Assembly: GCA_900759565.1 (NCBI GenBank)
Contig: CAAEVV010000037.1
Span: forward strand, 1-50,161
From: an uncultured Collinsella sp.
GTDB taxonomy: Bacteria; Actinomycetota; Coriobacteriia; Coriobacteriales; Coriobacteriaceae
Reading direction: 5' to 3'
DNA length: 50,161 nt
Part shown: positions 7,825 to 15,112 of the stretch, one piece after another
How the letters are laid out: each line of letters starts with the position of its first letter
Position numbering within the stretch: position 1 is the first letter of the stretch
Translations under genes and position numbers: made by a program
Notes under the pieces: model-generated
Databases searched by the model: none
Seen by the model: only the letters and a program-made list of their open reading frames with translations
What the model was told of the DNA's origin: nothing

Positions 7825-8550
7825 ATGAACGCATCAGCGATAAAGTTATCAAAGGTGTCAAAGCGCTATGGGAAACGGCGTGTGTTGCATGATGTTTCCT
7901 TCGAGGTGCACCAGTCTGAGCTCTGCGCCCTTGTTGGTGCAAATGGAGCGGGCAAAAGCACGCTCATTAAAATCGTATTGGGCCTCTGTGAGCCATCGTC
8001 GGGGAGCGTGGAGCTCTTTGGAGGCAAGTCGAAAAGAGAGCTCAGCCTGATGCGGGCGCGTGTCGGCTATGTGCCAGATTCCAGCGGAGCATACCAATCC
8101 CTCAGCGCGGTTGAGAATCTTCGGATCCGATGTGCGGAATGGGGGCTTGATGAGAATCGTGAGGTTCCTCGCGTTTTGAACCTAGTTGGACTGGATGCCG
8201 ATGAAAAAAAGAGCGTGAGCAGTTTTTCTCTGGGAATGAAACGGCGACTGGATATAGCTACGGCTTTGTTGGGTGACACTGACCTGCTTATTTTTGATGA
8301 GCCAGCAAACGGGTTGGACCCGCTGGGCATCGAGAGTATATGGGCCCTTATCGGTCGATTGAATCGAGAACAGGGTAAGACCATGCTCATCTCTAGCCAT
8401 GATTTGGATGAGTTGGCATCAGTTGCAACAAGTTGCGTGTATATTCATGACGGCGAACTGCTGAAAAAGGAATCGATGGACGTCATAAGGGATGAGGCGT
8501 CGTCCCTAAAAGAGTATTACAGGCGCTTGATGAAGGCGGTCTCGCTATGA
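7825..8550 (+). CDS. ABC transporter ATP-binding protein, antimicrobial-peptide immunity type
   Basis: About 241-residue cytoplasmic ATPase of a drug or lantibiotic export system. Walker A is GANGAGKST, the signature is SFSLGMKRRL (the SLG-M variant usual in these exporters), and Walker B is LLIFDEPANGLDP, followed by the switch His in ISSHDLDEL. It powers the two permeases encoded directly downstream, with which it overlaps by ATGA. I start at the ATG at 7825 (GGGAGG just upstream); a TTG at 7789 with GAAGGA is an alternative that adds 12 residues. Composition is AT-richer than the flanking genes. Confidence 0.88.
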   Translation: MNASAIKLSKVSKRYGKRRVLHDVSFEVHQSELCALVGANGAGKSTLIKIVLGLCEPSSGSVELFGGKSKRELSLMRARVGYVPDSSGAYQSLSAVENLRIRCAEWGLDENREVPRVLNLVGLDADEKKSVSSFSLGMKRRLDIATALLGDTDLLIFDEPANGLDPLGIESIWALIGRLNREQGKTMLISSHDLDELASVATSCVYIHDGELLKKESMDVIRDEASSLKEYYRRLMKAVSL

Positions 8551-9371
8551 AGCGGGCGATCCATCCCATAAAGGCAGATATGATGCGTTTGCACAGGATG
8601 TTTCCGGCGAAGTTTGGTCTTGCGCTTATTTTGGCGTTCGGCCTTCTCTTCGGTGTCTTTCTAAAAAACGGAACAACGTTGCTCGCCTTTGGCAATAGCG
8701 TTTTTGGGGAGGATATTGGTTTCTGCTGGAATGTAATCGATCCTTCTGCACCCGATGAGTCCCTTGTGCGCAGTGCTTTTGCCGGCACGTCTCTGTTCGT
8801 TCCGCTCATCGTTTGCCTGGCGATTTTACAGGAGCGCGGCTATGAAGAGGGATACCGAATTTCTTCAGCAAGAGGTCTTACCCGCTTTAATGGGGCCCTA
8901 GCACATGTGCTTTCGCCTGCTTTAATAATTGGCGCAGCATATAGTGCGCTTTGCCTTCTTCTTTTTGCAATAGCCATAATACGTGGAGGGCATAACTGCT
9001 CGCACGACATGCTAACTGCATTTTTGCCGGCAATGATGATCAACGCCGTATTGGTGATATCGGTTGCTCTGGAGACGGTGACCATCTATCGGATTACAAG
9101 CAGCGCTGTATTTAGCGGGGCTGTGATAATAATCGGATTTGTCATGAGCTTGACGCTCTACGGAACTTACCTTCAGGCGCCCATACCGTCCTTGCGATGG
9201 ATTTTCCTTCTTCCGGGGCCGTACCTTGGAGTCGGATGTGCCCTTGGGTATAGCGATATGGGTCAGCTGACACTTCTGGGATATGGTTTGGCAGCCAGCT
9301 GTCTATCGGTATTGATTTACGCTCTCGTGAGCTTTCGCGCTGGGGGTGTGTTCAATGGCTCGTCAGATTAA
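8547..9371 (+). CDS. ABC transporter permease (ABC-2-like)
   Basis: 274 residues with six or so hydrophobic segments (first about residues 24-40, last about 245-265). It fits the permease subunits of lantibiotic-immunity or multidrug exporters (ABC2_membrane_4-like), by order and topology more than by a strong motif. Between segments 1 and 2 there is an extracellular loop with a single Cys and acidic residues. The start codon overlaps the stop of the ATPase gene (ATGA), so the two are translationally coupled. It overlaps the next permease by 17 bp. Confidence 0.75.
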   Translation: MKRAIHPIKADMMRLHRMFPAKFGLALILAFGLLFGVFLKNGTTLLAFGNSVFGEDIGFCWNVIDPSAPDESLVRSAFAGTSLFVPLIVCLAILQERGYEEGYRISSARGLTRFNGALAHVLSPALIIGAAYSALCLLLFAIAIIRGGHNCSHDMLTAFLPAMMINAVLVISVALETVTIYRITSSAVFSGAVIIIGFVMSLTLYGTYLQAPIPSLRWIFLLPGPYLGVGCALGYSDMGQLTLLGYGLAASCLSVLIYALVSFRAGGVFNGSSD

Positions 9372-10173
9372 AAGACTTCTCCAGTCAGAATGGAAGCATG
9401 CGAGCAAATGGGCGTACGCCTTAATCCTGGTAATTTATGCGTGCATGGTGGTATTGCAGCTTAATTCTTTCCCGATGTGGTTCTGTAGCCTCCGTGAGAA
9501 CAGTTTCTTGGGCTTTTTCCCAGACCCGACGCTTCGGCTATCGGCAGAGGATGTCCTTCTATTTGGTAATGCAGAGGTTTTTCGCGGTCTGCTGTTCAAC
9601 GTAGCCCCGTTGGCTCATGCATTGTTTTTTCCGTTCATCGCGGCTTGCATTGTGCCGCGCTTTGTCAGTTCGGGCTTTATTGAGGAACCGTGGGGGTTGT
9701 CGGAGGCTCGGGGAGGGAAGCGTGTGTGCGCTATCGTTGCGCGAGTGGTGCTGTCTTCTTTTGCCCTTTTGGGCGCGTTTATCCTGTCGAGTGTCGTTTT
9801 GTACCGCCTTAACTGCGCGATCGTTTTAGATGCTCAGCAGTATTTCGACCTGAATATTTTTTGCTATCGACTTCTTCTGGCGAGTGTCGTCTGCCTTGCA
9901 TACGTGGTCTCTTGCGTGATCGCTGTTTCCTATTTTGGGTCCAGCTTCGGTCCGATTGGCATGCTGTTGCTTGTCAACGTTGTAGCGATCTACATACAGC
10001 TCGGGGCCAATTCCATGCTTCCGCTTCCAGCCTCGATGCTTATGTGGATTTGCGGCGTGACCCCGTTGGGGAATAATCAATGCATTTCGATTCTAATTGA
10101 CTGCCAAATAAACGTAGCAAGCGTTTTTGCCATTTGCTTTACCGTCGACCGATTGCGGTCGAGATTCTTTTGA
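9355..10173 (+). CDS. ABC transporter permease, second subunit
   Basis: 272 residues with about six hydrophobic segments and a long first external loop. It is poorly conserved in sequence, and I assign it from its place as third gene in an ATPase-permease-permease operon like NisFEG or SpaFEG. I chose the ATG at 9355, with GGGGGTG upstream, over the GTG at 9346. The gene ends the AT-rich island; no peptide bacteriocin gene or LanI lipoprotein is seen beside it, so it may protect against an outside peptide. Confidence 0.75.
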   Translation: MARQIKRLLQSEWKHASKWAYALILVIYACMVVLQLNSFPMWFCSLRENSFLGFFPDPTLRLSAEDVLLFGNAEVFRGLLFNVAPLAHALFFPFIAACIVPRFVSSGFIEEPWGLSEARGGKRVCAIVARVVLSSFALLGAFILSSVVLYRLNCAIVLDAQQYFDLNIFCYRLLLASVVCLAYVVSCVIAVSYFGSSFGPIGMLLLVNVVAIYIQLGANSMLPLPASMLMWICGVTPLGNNQCISILIDCQINVASVFAICFTVDRLRSRFF

Positions 10174-10211
10174 TTGTTTGTGAGGGATAATCATACCGAG
10201 CATACCAAATG

Positions 10212-10249
10212 CAGGTGGGCGGGCACCGTGACTGGTGTCCGCCCACCTG
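10212..10249. terminator. Hairpin between convergent genes
   Basis: 16-bp arms (10212-10227 and 10234-10249, one mismatch) around GTGACT. It lies between the ABC permease (plus) and the C26 hydrolase (minus). No long T run follows on either strand, so terminator function is likely from position but not certain. Confidence 0.5.
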
Positions 10250-10282
10250 GCATAGGAGGCTTTAAACTGAGTGGTTTGCGAG

Positions 10283-11092
10283 CTAACGGGCCTGCTTGAC
10301 CTTGGCCGCCGCCTCGACAAACGACTTCCACAGGTTAAAGTCGGTCTCGAGCGTCTTCCACGTGTACTCAGGGTGCCATTGCACGCCCAGGCAGAAAGGC
10401 TGGCCTTCGACCTCAATACACTCGGGAACGCCGTCGGTTGCCTTGGCGACCAAGCGCGTGCTTTTACCCAGACGATCGACGCAGCAGTGGTGTGCGGAGT
10501 TGGTCTGGATCAGCCTGTGCCCGCCAACCGCGCGCTCCAGCAGCGAGCCCGGCACGACCTCGACGGGATGCACGGGGTCGTTGAGCACGTGGGTATGGCG
10601 CCACTGCGTGCGGCCCTCGCGCGCGCCCAGGCTCGGCACGTCCATGCACAGGGTGCCGCCGGTGGCGACATTAAGCAGCTGCGTGCCTCGGCAGGTGGTA
10701 AAGAGCGGCTTCTTGGCGCGAAGTACCTCGTTAACCAGCTTAAACTCAAAACGGTCGCGAATCTCGCAGCACAGCGTGGGGTCGTAAGGACGCTCGTCGC
10801 CCCAGCGTTTGGGGTTGACGTCCGGACCGCCGGGAATGGCGATGCCGTCGGCGATTTCCACGTAATGACGGATAACGTCGACGTCTTCGGTAATGGACAT
10901 CTGCAGCGGCAGACCGCCGGCGGCAAGAATGGCGTCGACAAAGACACTTGCGATTTCCTCGTTGGGGGAGAGCATCTCGGTTAAAAACGGCTCTGCCTCT
11001 TCCCAGCGCGGCGCGACGAGGATGAGCGGACGGTCGGCGGGGGCGACGTCGACGTGCGGGGTGTAGGACGATGAAGTACGAGTTCCGATCAT
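10283..11092 (-). CDS. Gamma-glutamyl-gamma-aminobutyrate hydrolase family protein (peptidase C26)
   Basis: Class I glutamine-amidotransferase-like hydrolase, about 269 residues. The nucleophile elbow is FTTCRGTQLLNV with Cys134, the substrate pocket shows AIPGGPDVNP, and the His-Glu of the triad lies in GVQWHPEY. Relatives such as PuuD cleave gamma-glutamyl amide bonds of gamma-glutamyl-GABA. The ATG at 11092 begins MIGTRT; the open frame to 11173 has no family residues. It is the last gene of the minus-strand amino-acid importer operon, 87 bp after the ATPase gene, so the importer may supply its gamma-glutamyl substrate; that link is inference. Confidence 0.85.
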   Translation of the reverse strand: MIGTRTSSSYTPHVDVAPADRPLILVAPRWEEAEPFLTEMLSPNEEIASVFVDAILAAGGLPLQMSITEDVDVIRHYVEIADGIAIPGGPDVNPKRWGDERPYDPTLCCEIRDRFEFKLVNEVLRAKKPLFTTCRGTQLLNVATGGTLCMDVPSLGAREGRTQWRHTHVLNDPVHPVEVVPGSLLERAVGGHRLIQTNSAHHCCVDRLGKSTRLVAKATDGVPECIEVEGQPFCLGVQWHPEYTWKTLETDFNLWKSFVEAAAKVKQAR

Positions 11093-11178
11093 AGGTGTTG
11101 CTTTCGAATCCGGGTGGACATGGCACAGGGGTGCGCGGGACAAACGCTGGTGATGAATTTGCCCGCGTGGCAATTGGG

Positions 11179-11943
11179 TTAGTGGCCCTTGATGGAGTTG
11201 AGGAAGTCCTGGGCGCGCTTGGTCTGGGGGTGGTCGAAGAACTCGTCGGGCGTGCCGGTTTCTACAATCTGGCCGTCGGCCATAAACACGACGCGGTCGG
11301 CCACGCGGCGGGCAAAGTTCATCTCGTGCGTGATGACGATCATCGTCATGCCCTGCTGCGCCAAGCGCACCATGACCTCGAGCACCTCGTTGATCATCTC
11401 GGGATCAAGGGCGCTCGTGGGCTCGTCAAAAAGCATGGCCTTGGGCTGCATGGCAAGCGAGCGGGCGATGGCTACGCGCTGTTGCTGGCCGCCCGAGAGC
11501 TGTGCGGGCACCTTATCGGCCTGCTCGGCCACGCCCACGCGGCTCAGCAGGTCCATGGCGCGCTCACGGGCCTCGTCCTTGGACACGCCCAACACGTCGA
11601 CCGGTCCCAGCATGACGTTCTGCAGTACGGTCATATGCGCAAACAGGTTGAACTGCTGAAACACCATGCCCAGCTCGGCACGCATGCGGGCAAGATCCTT
11701 GCCTTCCTGCGGCAGGGGCTCGCCCTCGATGAGGATCTCGCCCGAGTCGATGGTTTCCAGGCGGTTGATGGTGCGGCACATGGTCGACTTGCCCGAGCCC
11801 GAGGGACCGATCACAACGACGACCTCGCCGCGGTCGACCGAGAGATTGATGTCGTTGAGGACGTGCAGGTCGCCATAGTGCTTATCGACGTGTCTGAGCT
11901 CGATCAGCGGCTGATTGCCGGTGGAAGAGGTGCTCTGTGCCAT
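11179..11943 (-). CDS. Polar amino acid ABC transporter ATP-binding protein (GlnQ type)
   Basis: 254-residue ATPase of an amino-acid importer. It shows Walker A GPSGSGKST, the Q-loop FQQFNLFAHMTVLQN, signature LSGGQQQRVAIARSLA, Walker B MLFDEPTSALDPE and the switch THEMNFARRVADR, all characteristic of the GlnQ/HisP group. It is the ATP-hydrolysing partner of the two permeases and the lipoprotein encoded upstream on the same strand. The usual length is 240-255 residues. Confidence 0.95.
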   Translation of the reverse strand: MAQSTSSTGNQPLIELRHVDKHYGDLHVLNDINLSVDRGEVVVVIGPSGSGKSTMCRTINRLETIDSGEILIEGEPLPQEGKDLARMRAELGMVFQQFNLFAHMTVLQNVMLGPVDVLGVSKDEARERAMDLLSRVGVAEQADKVPAQLSGGQQQRVAIARSLAMQPKAMLFDEPTSALDPEMINEVLEVMVRLAQQGMTMIVITHEMNFARRVADRVVFMADGQIVETGTPDEFFDHPQTKRAQDFLNSIKGH

Positions 11944-11979
11944 GGTGCTCGGCTCCTTATGACTCGAAATGGTAAAGCG

Positions 11980-12813
11980 TTAGCGGATGATGGTCGCGCC
12001 GGTCTTGTGCGAAACATAGACAGCGGCCTTGTTGATCGCGACGTTGATGAGGATGTAGATGACTGCGATCACCAGGTAGACCGACACGAGGGCGTCGTAG
12101 TTGGTAATGAGCACGCGGGCGTTTTGCATGAGGTCGGGGTAGCTCACTACATAGGCGACGGTGGTGTCTTTGACTACGACCACGAGCTGCGAAATCAACG
12201 ACGGAATGATAAACCGAATAGCCTGCGGCAACACGATTTTAAAGGTGATTTTGGCCTTGGAGAGACCGAGCGCCTGGGCTGCCTCGACCTGACCGCGCGG
12301 CACGGCATTGACGCCGGCGCGGAAAATTTCGGCCAGCACGCCGGCCGCAGCGAGCGCGACAGGCAACGTGAGCATCCAAAACGACGGCAGCGAGATCTTG
12401 TACTGGGGCAGCACCAAAAAGAAGAAGTAGATAAACAGCAGGCTCGGCACACCGCGGAAGAAGTCGGTGAGCACGCGGCAGACCAGCTGCAGCGGCTTAA
12501 TGTCGCTGGTGCGGCCGAGCATAAGGGCTAAGCCCAGCACCAGCGCGATGGCGCCAGCGGTGAGTGCGACCTTGACGGTGCCCTCAAAGCCGGCAAGCAG
12601 GAACTTCCAGGTGGTGAGGTGTGTAAAGAAATACCAATAGTGGACCGAAAGCTGGCCGGTCACATAAAAGCGCTGCAGTACCAGGGCGACGAGCGCGGCG
12701 ACGGCGACGAGCGAGATGGCGGTGCCGATGCGAATCTTGGCGCGCATCTTGGGGCCGGGAGCCTCGTAGAGCGCATCGCGCATGGTAAGCGCAGGGGAGG
12801 AGTGCTTGCTCAT
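11980..12813 (-). CDS. Amino acid ABC transporter permease (second subunit)
   Basis: 277 residues with a charged N-terminal extension of about 30 residues, then six hydrophobic segments. The HisM/GlnP-type cytoplasmic loop that contacts the ATPase reads GQVEAAQALGLSKAKITFKIVLPQAIR. An unusually long insert of some 30 residues follows the first membrane segment (RFYVTGQLSVHYWYFF). The ATG overlaps the stop of the preceding permease by 4 bp, so the two are coupled and probably form a heterodimer. Confidence 0.92.
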   Translation of the reverse strand: MSKHSSPALTMRDALYEAPGPKMRAKIRIGTAISLVAVAALVALVLQRFYVTGQLSVHYWYFFTHLTTWKFLLAGFEGTVKVALTAGAIALVLGLALMLGRTSDIKPLQLVCRVLTDFFRGVPSLLFIYFFFLVLPQYKISLPSFWMLTLPVALAAAGVLAEIFRAGVNAVPRGQVEAAQALGLSKAKITFKIVLPQAIRFIIPSLISQLVVVVKDTTVAYVVSYPDLMQNARVLITNYDALVSVYLVIAVIYILINVAINKAAVYVSHKTGATIIR

Positions 12814-13469
12814 CGGAGGATCCTCACCTTCTTATCGATATAGTTGCCAATGTGGCTCACCACAAATGCCGTGCCCAGGTAGCCGAGCGCCGAGATAAAG
12901 AACGCGGCGACGCCGCCGAGCGAGCGCGTGTTGATGTAGCTCACCACGCCGGTGAGCTCCTGCGGTTTAAGCGGCACCTGGCTGCCCAAGGCGGTAGTGA
13001 GCATGACGGCGATAAAGAGGTTCGTCATGGGCAGCACGCTCGAGCGCAGCGCCTGCGGAATCACGATCTTGGCGAGGATACGGTTAAAGCTCATGCCCAG
13101 CGAGCGGGCGGCTTCCACCTGGCCGACGCCGACGGTGTTGATGCCGCTCATAAAGTTTTCGGAGCCAAAGGCCGAGCCCAAAAGGACCGTGGCGACGATA
13201 ACGCAGGTGCGGTAGGGCAGAACGACCTTGAGCGGCGGCAGCGCATAGACGACGATGATGAGCAGCGCGATGCCGGGGATGTTACGGAAGACCTGGACAT
13301 ACAGGTCGCCAAAGACGCGCAGCGGCTTGAGCGGCGACACGCGCATCACAGTGACGGCAACGGCCAGCACCATGGCGATGGCAAACGACTCAAGCGTCAT
13401 GCCCCAGGTTGCTAGCAGGGCGTCGATATAGTTCTGGCCATAGAGCGACCAGAGCTCGGAGAGACTCAT
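12810..13469 (-). CDS. Amino acid ABC transporter permease (first subunit)
   Basis: 219 residues, about five membrane segments, with the HisM/GlnP-type loop GQVEAARSLGMSFNRILAKIVIPQALR. FGDLYVQVFRNIPGIALL is the conserved RxxP-like entry of glutamine/glutamate permeases. Typical length. A GGGAGGTCC ribosome site precedes the ATG at 13469. Confidence 0.93.
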   Translation of the reverse strand: MSLSELWSLYGQNYIDALLATWGMTLESFAIAMVLAVAVTVMRVSPLKPLRVFGDLYVQVFRNIPGIALLIIVVYALPPLKVVLPYRTCVIVATVLLGSAFGSENFMSGINTVGVGQVEAARSLGMSFNRILAKIVIPQALRSSVLPMTNLFIAVMLTTALGSQVPLKPQELTGVVSYINTRSLGGVAAFFISALGYLGTAFVVSHIGNYIDKKVRILR

Positions 13470-13493
13470 GCGGACCTCCCGCCGATAAGGAAA

Positions 13494-13519
13494 GGGGCTC
13501 CCGTGTGTACGGAAGCCCC
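13494..13519 (-). terminator. Intercistronic hairpin between binding-protein and permease genes
   Basis: Arms 13494-13504 and 13509-13519 (one mismatch, 4-nt loop). It sits after the lipoprotein gene within the operon, where such stems usually attenuate read-through or protect the upstream mRNA so that the binding protein is made in excess. Confidence 0.6.
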
Positions 13520-13607
13520 GACAACTCAGTGAGGAAACAGTTTACCGCAATAAAGCGCATCATGCGTTTCCGTATGGTTTCGTTGCGGTCGTTACCAGAC
13601 TCGCTGC

Positions 13608-14603
13608 CTAGGCGCCGATTTCGGGCAGCTCGGGAACATTGGTGTCGCCCGTACGGTCGCCGATGCAGATCTGCCACAGCTCGGTCCAGGTGCCATCATC
13701 CTCGATCTTCTTAAGGAAGTCGTTGACAAAGGCGACGCCGTCGGAATCGAGCGGCAGACCGATGCCATAGGGCTCCTTGCTGCCGAAGGGCTTGCCGGCA
13801 ATCTTGTACTTGCCGGGCTCGCGGACCAGGGCGCTCTGCTGCATGTTGTTGTCGATGACGTAGGCGTCAACACGACCCTGCTGGAGTGCCTGGCGGGCCT
13901 CCTCGTCGGTCTTGAACTCCTGCTGGCTGGCCTTGGGGGCGAACTCCTCCAGGATGGCAGGGCCGTTGGAGCCAGACTGGACGGCGACGTTCTTGTCGGC
14001 CAGGTCGTCGACGCTCTTGATGTCGTCGTTATCGGCGAGCACCAGGATAGCCTGCTGGGTGTAGTAGTAGGGACCGGCAAAGGAGACGAGCTTCTTGCGC
14101 TCGTCAGTGATGGTGTAGGTGGCAAAGACAGCGTCGACCTGGCCATTCTGCAGGACAGACTCACGGGTGTCGGAGGTCACCTGGGTGATCTCGACCTTGT
14201 TCTCGCCCAGGATGTAGTTGGACAGGAGCTGCGCGATACCGGCATCGAAGCCACGGGTCTGACCGTCTTTCTCGTTGAGGAGGGAGAAGAGCGTGGAAGT
14301 CTGAACGCCACCGATCTTAAAGACGCCGGCGTCCTTGACGGCCGTGGCCCAGGTGCTGGCGGCGACGGCATCGTCATCGGCCTTGGGGCCGTTGTCGACG
14401 AGCTTGTCGAATGCCTTGGCGTCGAGCGTGGTGGAAGCCTCGGTATCCTCGGAGCTCTTGGAGGAACCGGCGGCGGAACCCTTGTCGGCCTCGGCGCTGG
14501 TGTCGGAGCAGCCGGCAAGACCAAGGCCGGCGACGGTTGCGAAGGTGGCGGCAACGAAGCCGCGGCGGTCGAGAACGACCTGCTGGGAGAGGTTCTTGCT
14601 CAT
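13608..14603 (-). CDS. Polar amino acid ABC transporter substrate-binding lipoprotein, Tat-type signal
   Basis: 331 residues. The N terminus has a twin-arginine-like motif DRRGFVAA (RR at 13-14), a hydrophobic stretch and the lipobox LAGC (Cys32), so it is probably exported folded by Tat and lipidated. Residues about 33-75 are a Ser/Ala/Glu-rich linker. The type 2 periplasmic-binding fold (SBP_bac_3) shows GFDAGIAQLLSNYILG, TITDERKKLVSFAGPYYYTQQAILV, LADKNVAVQSGSNG and GIGLPLDSDGVAFVNDFLKKIEDDG. It belongs to the glutamine/glutamate binder group; the ligand is not determinable here. First gene of the importer operon. Confidence 0.92.
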   Translation of the reverse strand: MSKNLSQQVVLDRRGFVAATFATVAGLGLAGCSDTSAEADKGSAAGSSKSSEDTEASTTLDAKAFDKLVDNGPKADDDAVAASTWATAVKDAGVFKIGGVQTSTLFSLLNEKDGQTRGFDAGIAQLLSNYILGENKVEITQVTSDTRESVLQNGQVDAVFATYTITDERKKLVSFAGPYYYTQQAILVLADNDDIKSVDDLADKNVAVQSGSNGPAILEEFAPKASQQEFKTDEEARQALQQGRVDAYVIDNNMQQSALVREPGKYKIAGKPFGSKEPYGIGLPLDSDGVAFVNDFLKKIEDDGTWTELWQICIGDRTGDTNVPELPEIGA

Positions 14604-14646
14604 GGTAGAACACCTTTCTCAATAAAATCCCTAGCGGTTGAGTAGA

Positions 14647-14676
14647 GTTATACCCTATCCCGCTCAAATGGGTCAA
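14647..14676 (-). promoter_or_regulatory. Sigma-70-type promoter of the amino acid importer operon
   Basis: On the minus strand TTGACC (14676-14671), an 18-nt spacer, and TATAAC (14652-14647), ending 43 bp before the lipoprotein ATG. Confidence 0.6.
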
Positions 14677-14717
14677 CATGAAATAACTCAGAAACATACT
14701 TGCCTTATGGGTTATTC

Positions 14718-14771
14718 TACCTTCAAAAAAGGGATAGGTTTATTTTGGCAGGTTTTATCTGGGCAAACGTC
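14718..14771 (+). repeat. REP-like element, CCTGCCAAAA family, copy 2
   Basis: Same 3' part as copy 1 (AGGGATAGGTTTATTTTGGC followed by AGGTTTTATCTGGGCAAACG) but a degraded left arm (CCTTCAAAA). It lies upstream of the importer promoter. Confidence 0.75.
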
Positions 14772-14838
14772 GCTTATTGCAGCTGAGATAGCGCTTTGCA
14801 GACGGCATGGTCGGTGCGGCGGCATGCCTTGCTGCTTT

Positions 14839-15056
14839 GTCTCAATCTGTAACAGTTAGACGAGGAAATGGGTTCTACCTGTTACAGATCGAGATTTTCT
14901 CTTCAGGGGAATTCGAATGTCTCAATCTGTAACATCTGGACGGCCAAAAGGTCTCTATCTGTTACAGATCGAGACAAACAACAGGGGCAAAGACGGTTTG
15001 TCTCGATCTGTAACAGTTAGACGGGAATTCGGGCCCTAGATGTTACAGATCGAGAC
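14839..15056. repeat. Array of three 57-nt palindromic units
   Basis: Units at 14839-14895, 14919-14975 and 15000-15056, start-to-start 80 and 81 bp. Each has 16-nt arms of GTCTCRATCTGTAACA and its complement and a 25-nt loop; the arms match 14, 15 and 16 of 16. Loops share GACG near their start (GTTAGACGAGG, TCTGGACGG, GTTAGACGGG). The 23- and 24-nt spacers share CAGGGG. Not a CRISPR: units are palindromic and spacers too short. It fills the gap between the importer promoter and the DXS-like gene terminator. Confidence 0.9.
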
Positions 15057-15074
15057 AATTGAGCTGTGAAAACA

Positions 15075-15111
15075 AAAACCTCCGCAGGGGTGCTTCCCTT
15101 GCGGAGGTTTT
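15075..15111 (-). terminator. Terminator of the DXS-like gene
   Basis: AAAACCTCCGCA (15075-15086) pairs with TGCGGAGGTTTT (15100-15111); on the minus strand it ends in TTTTTGTTTT directly after the stop at 15113. Confidence 0.85.
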
Positions 15112-15112
15112 C

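Noticed and set aside
11095..12531. 478-residue plus-strand frame across the importer genes
   Set aside because: Antisense shadow of the ATPase and permease genes, His/Asp-rich with no motif.
14839..15056. CRISPR array
   Set aside because: Units are palindromic with variable centres and the between-unit spacers are only 23-24 nt and partly alike; three units and no cas genes.
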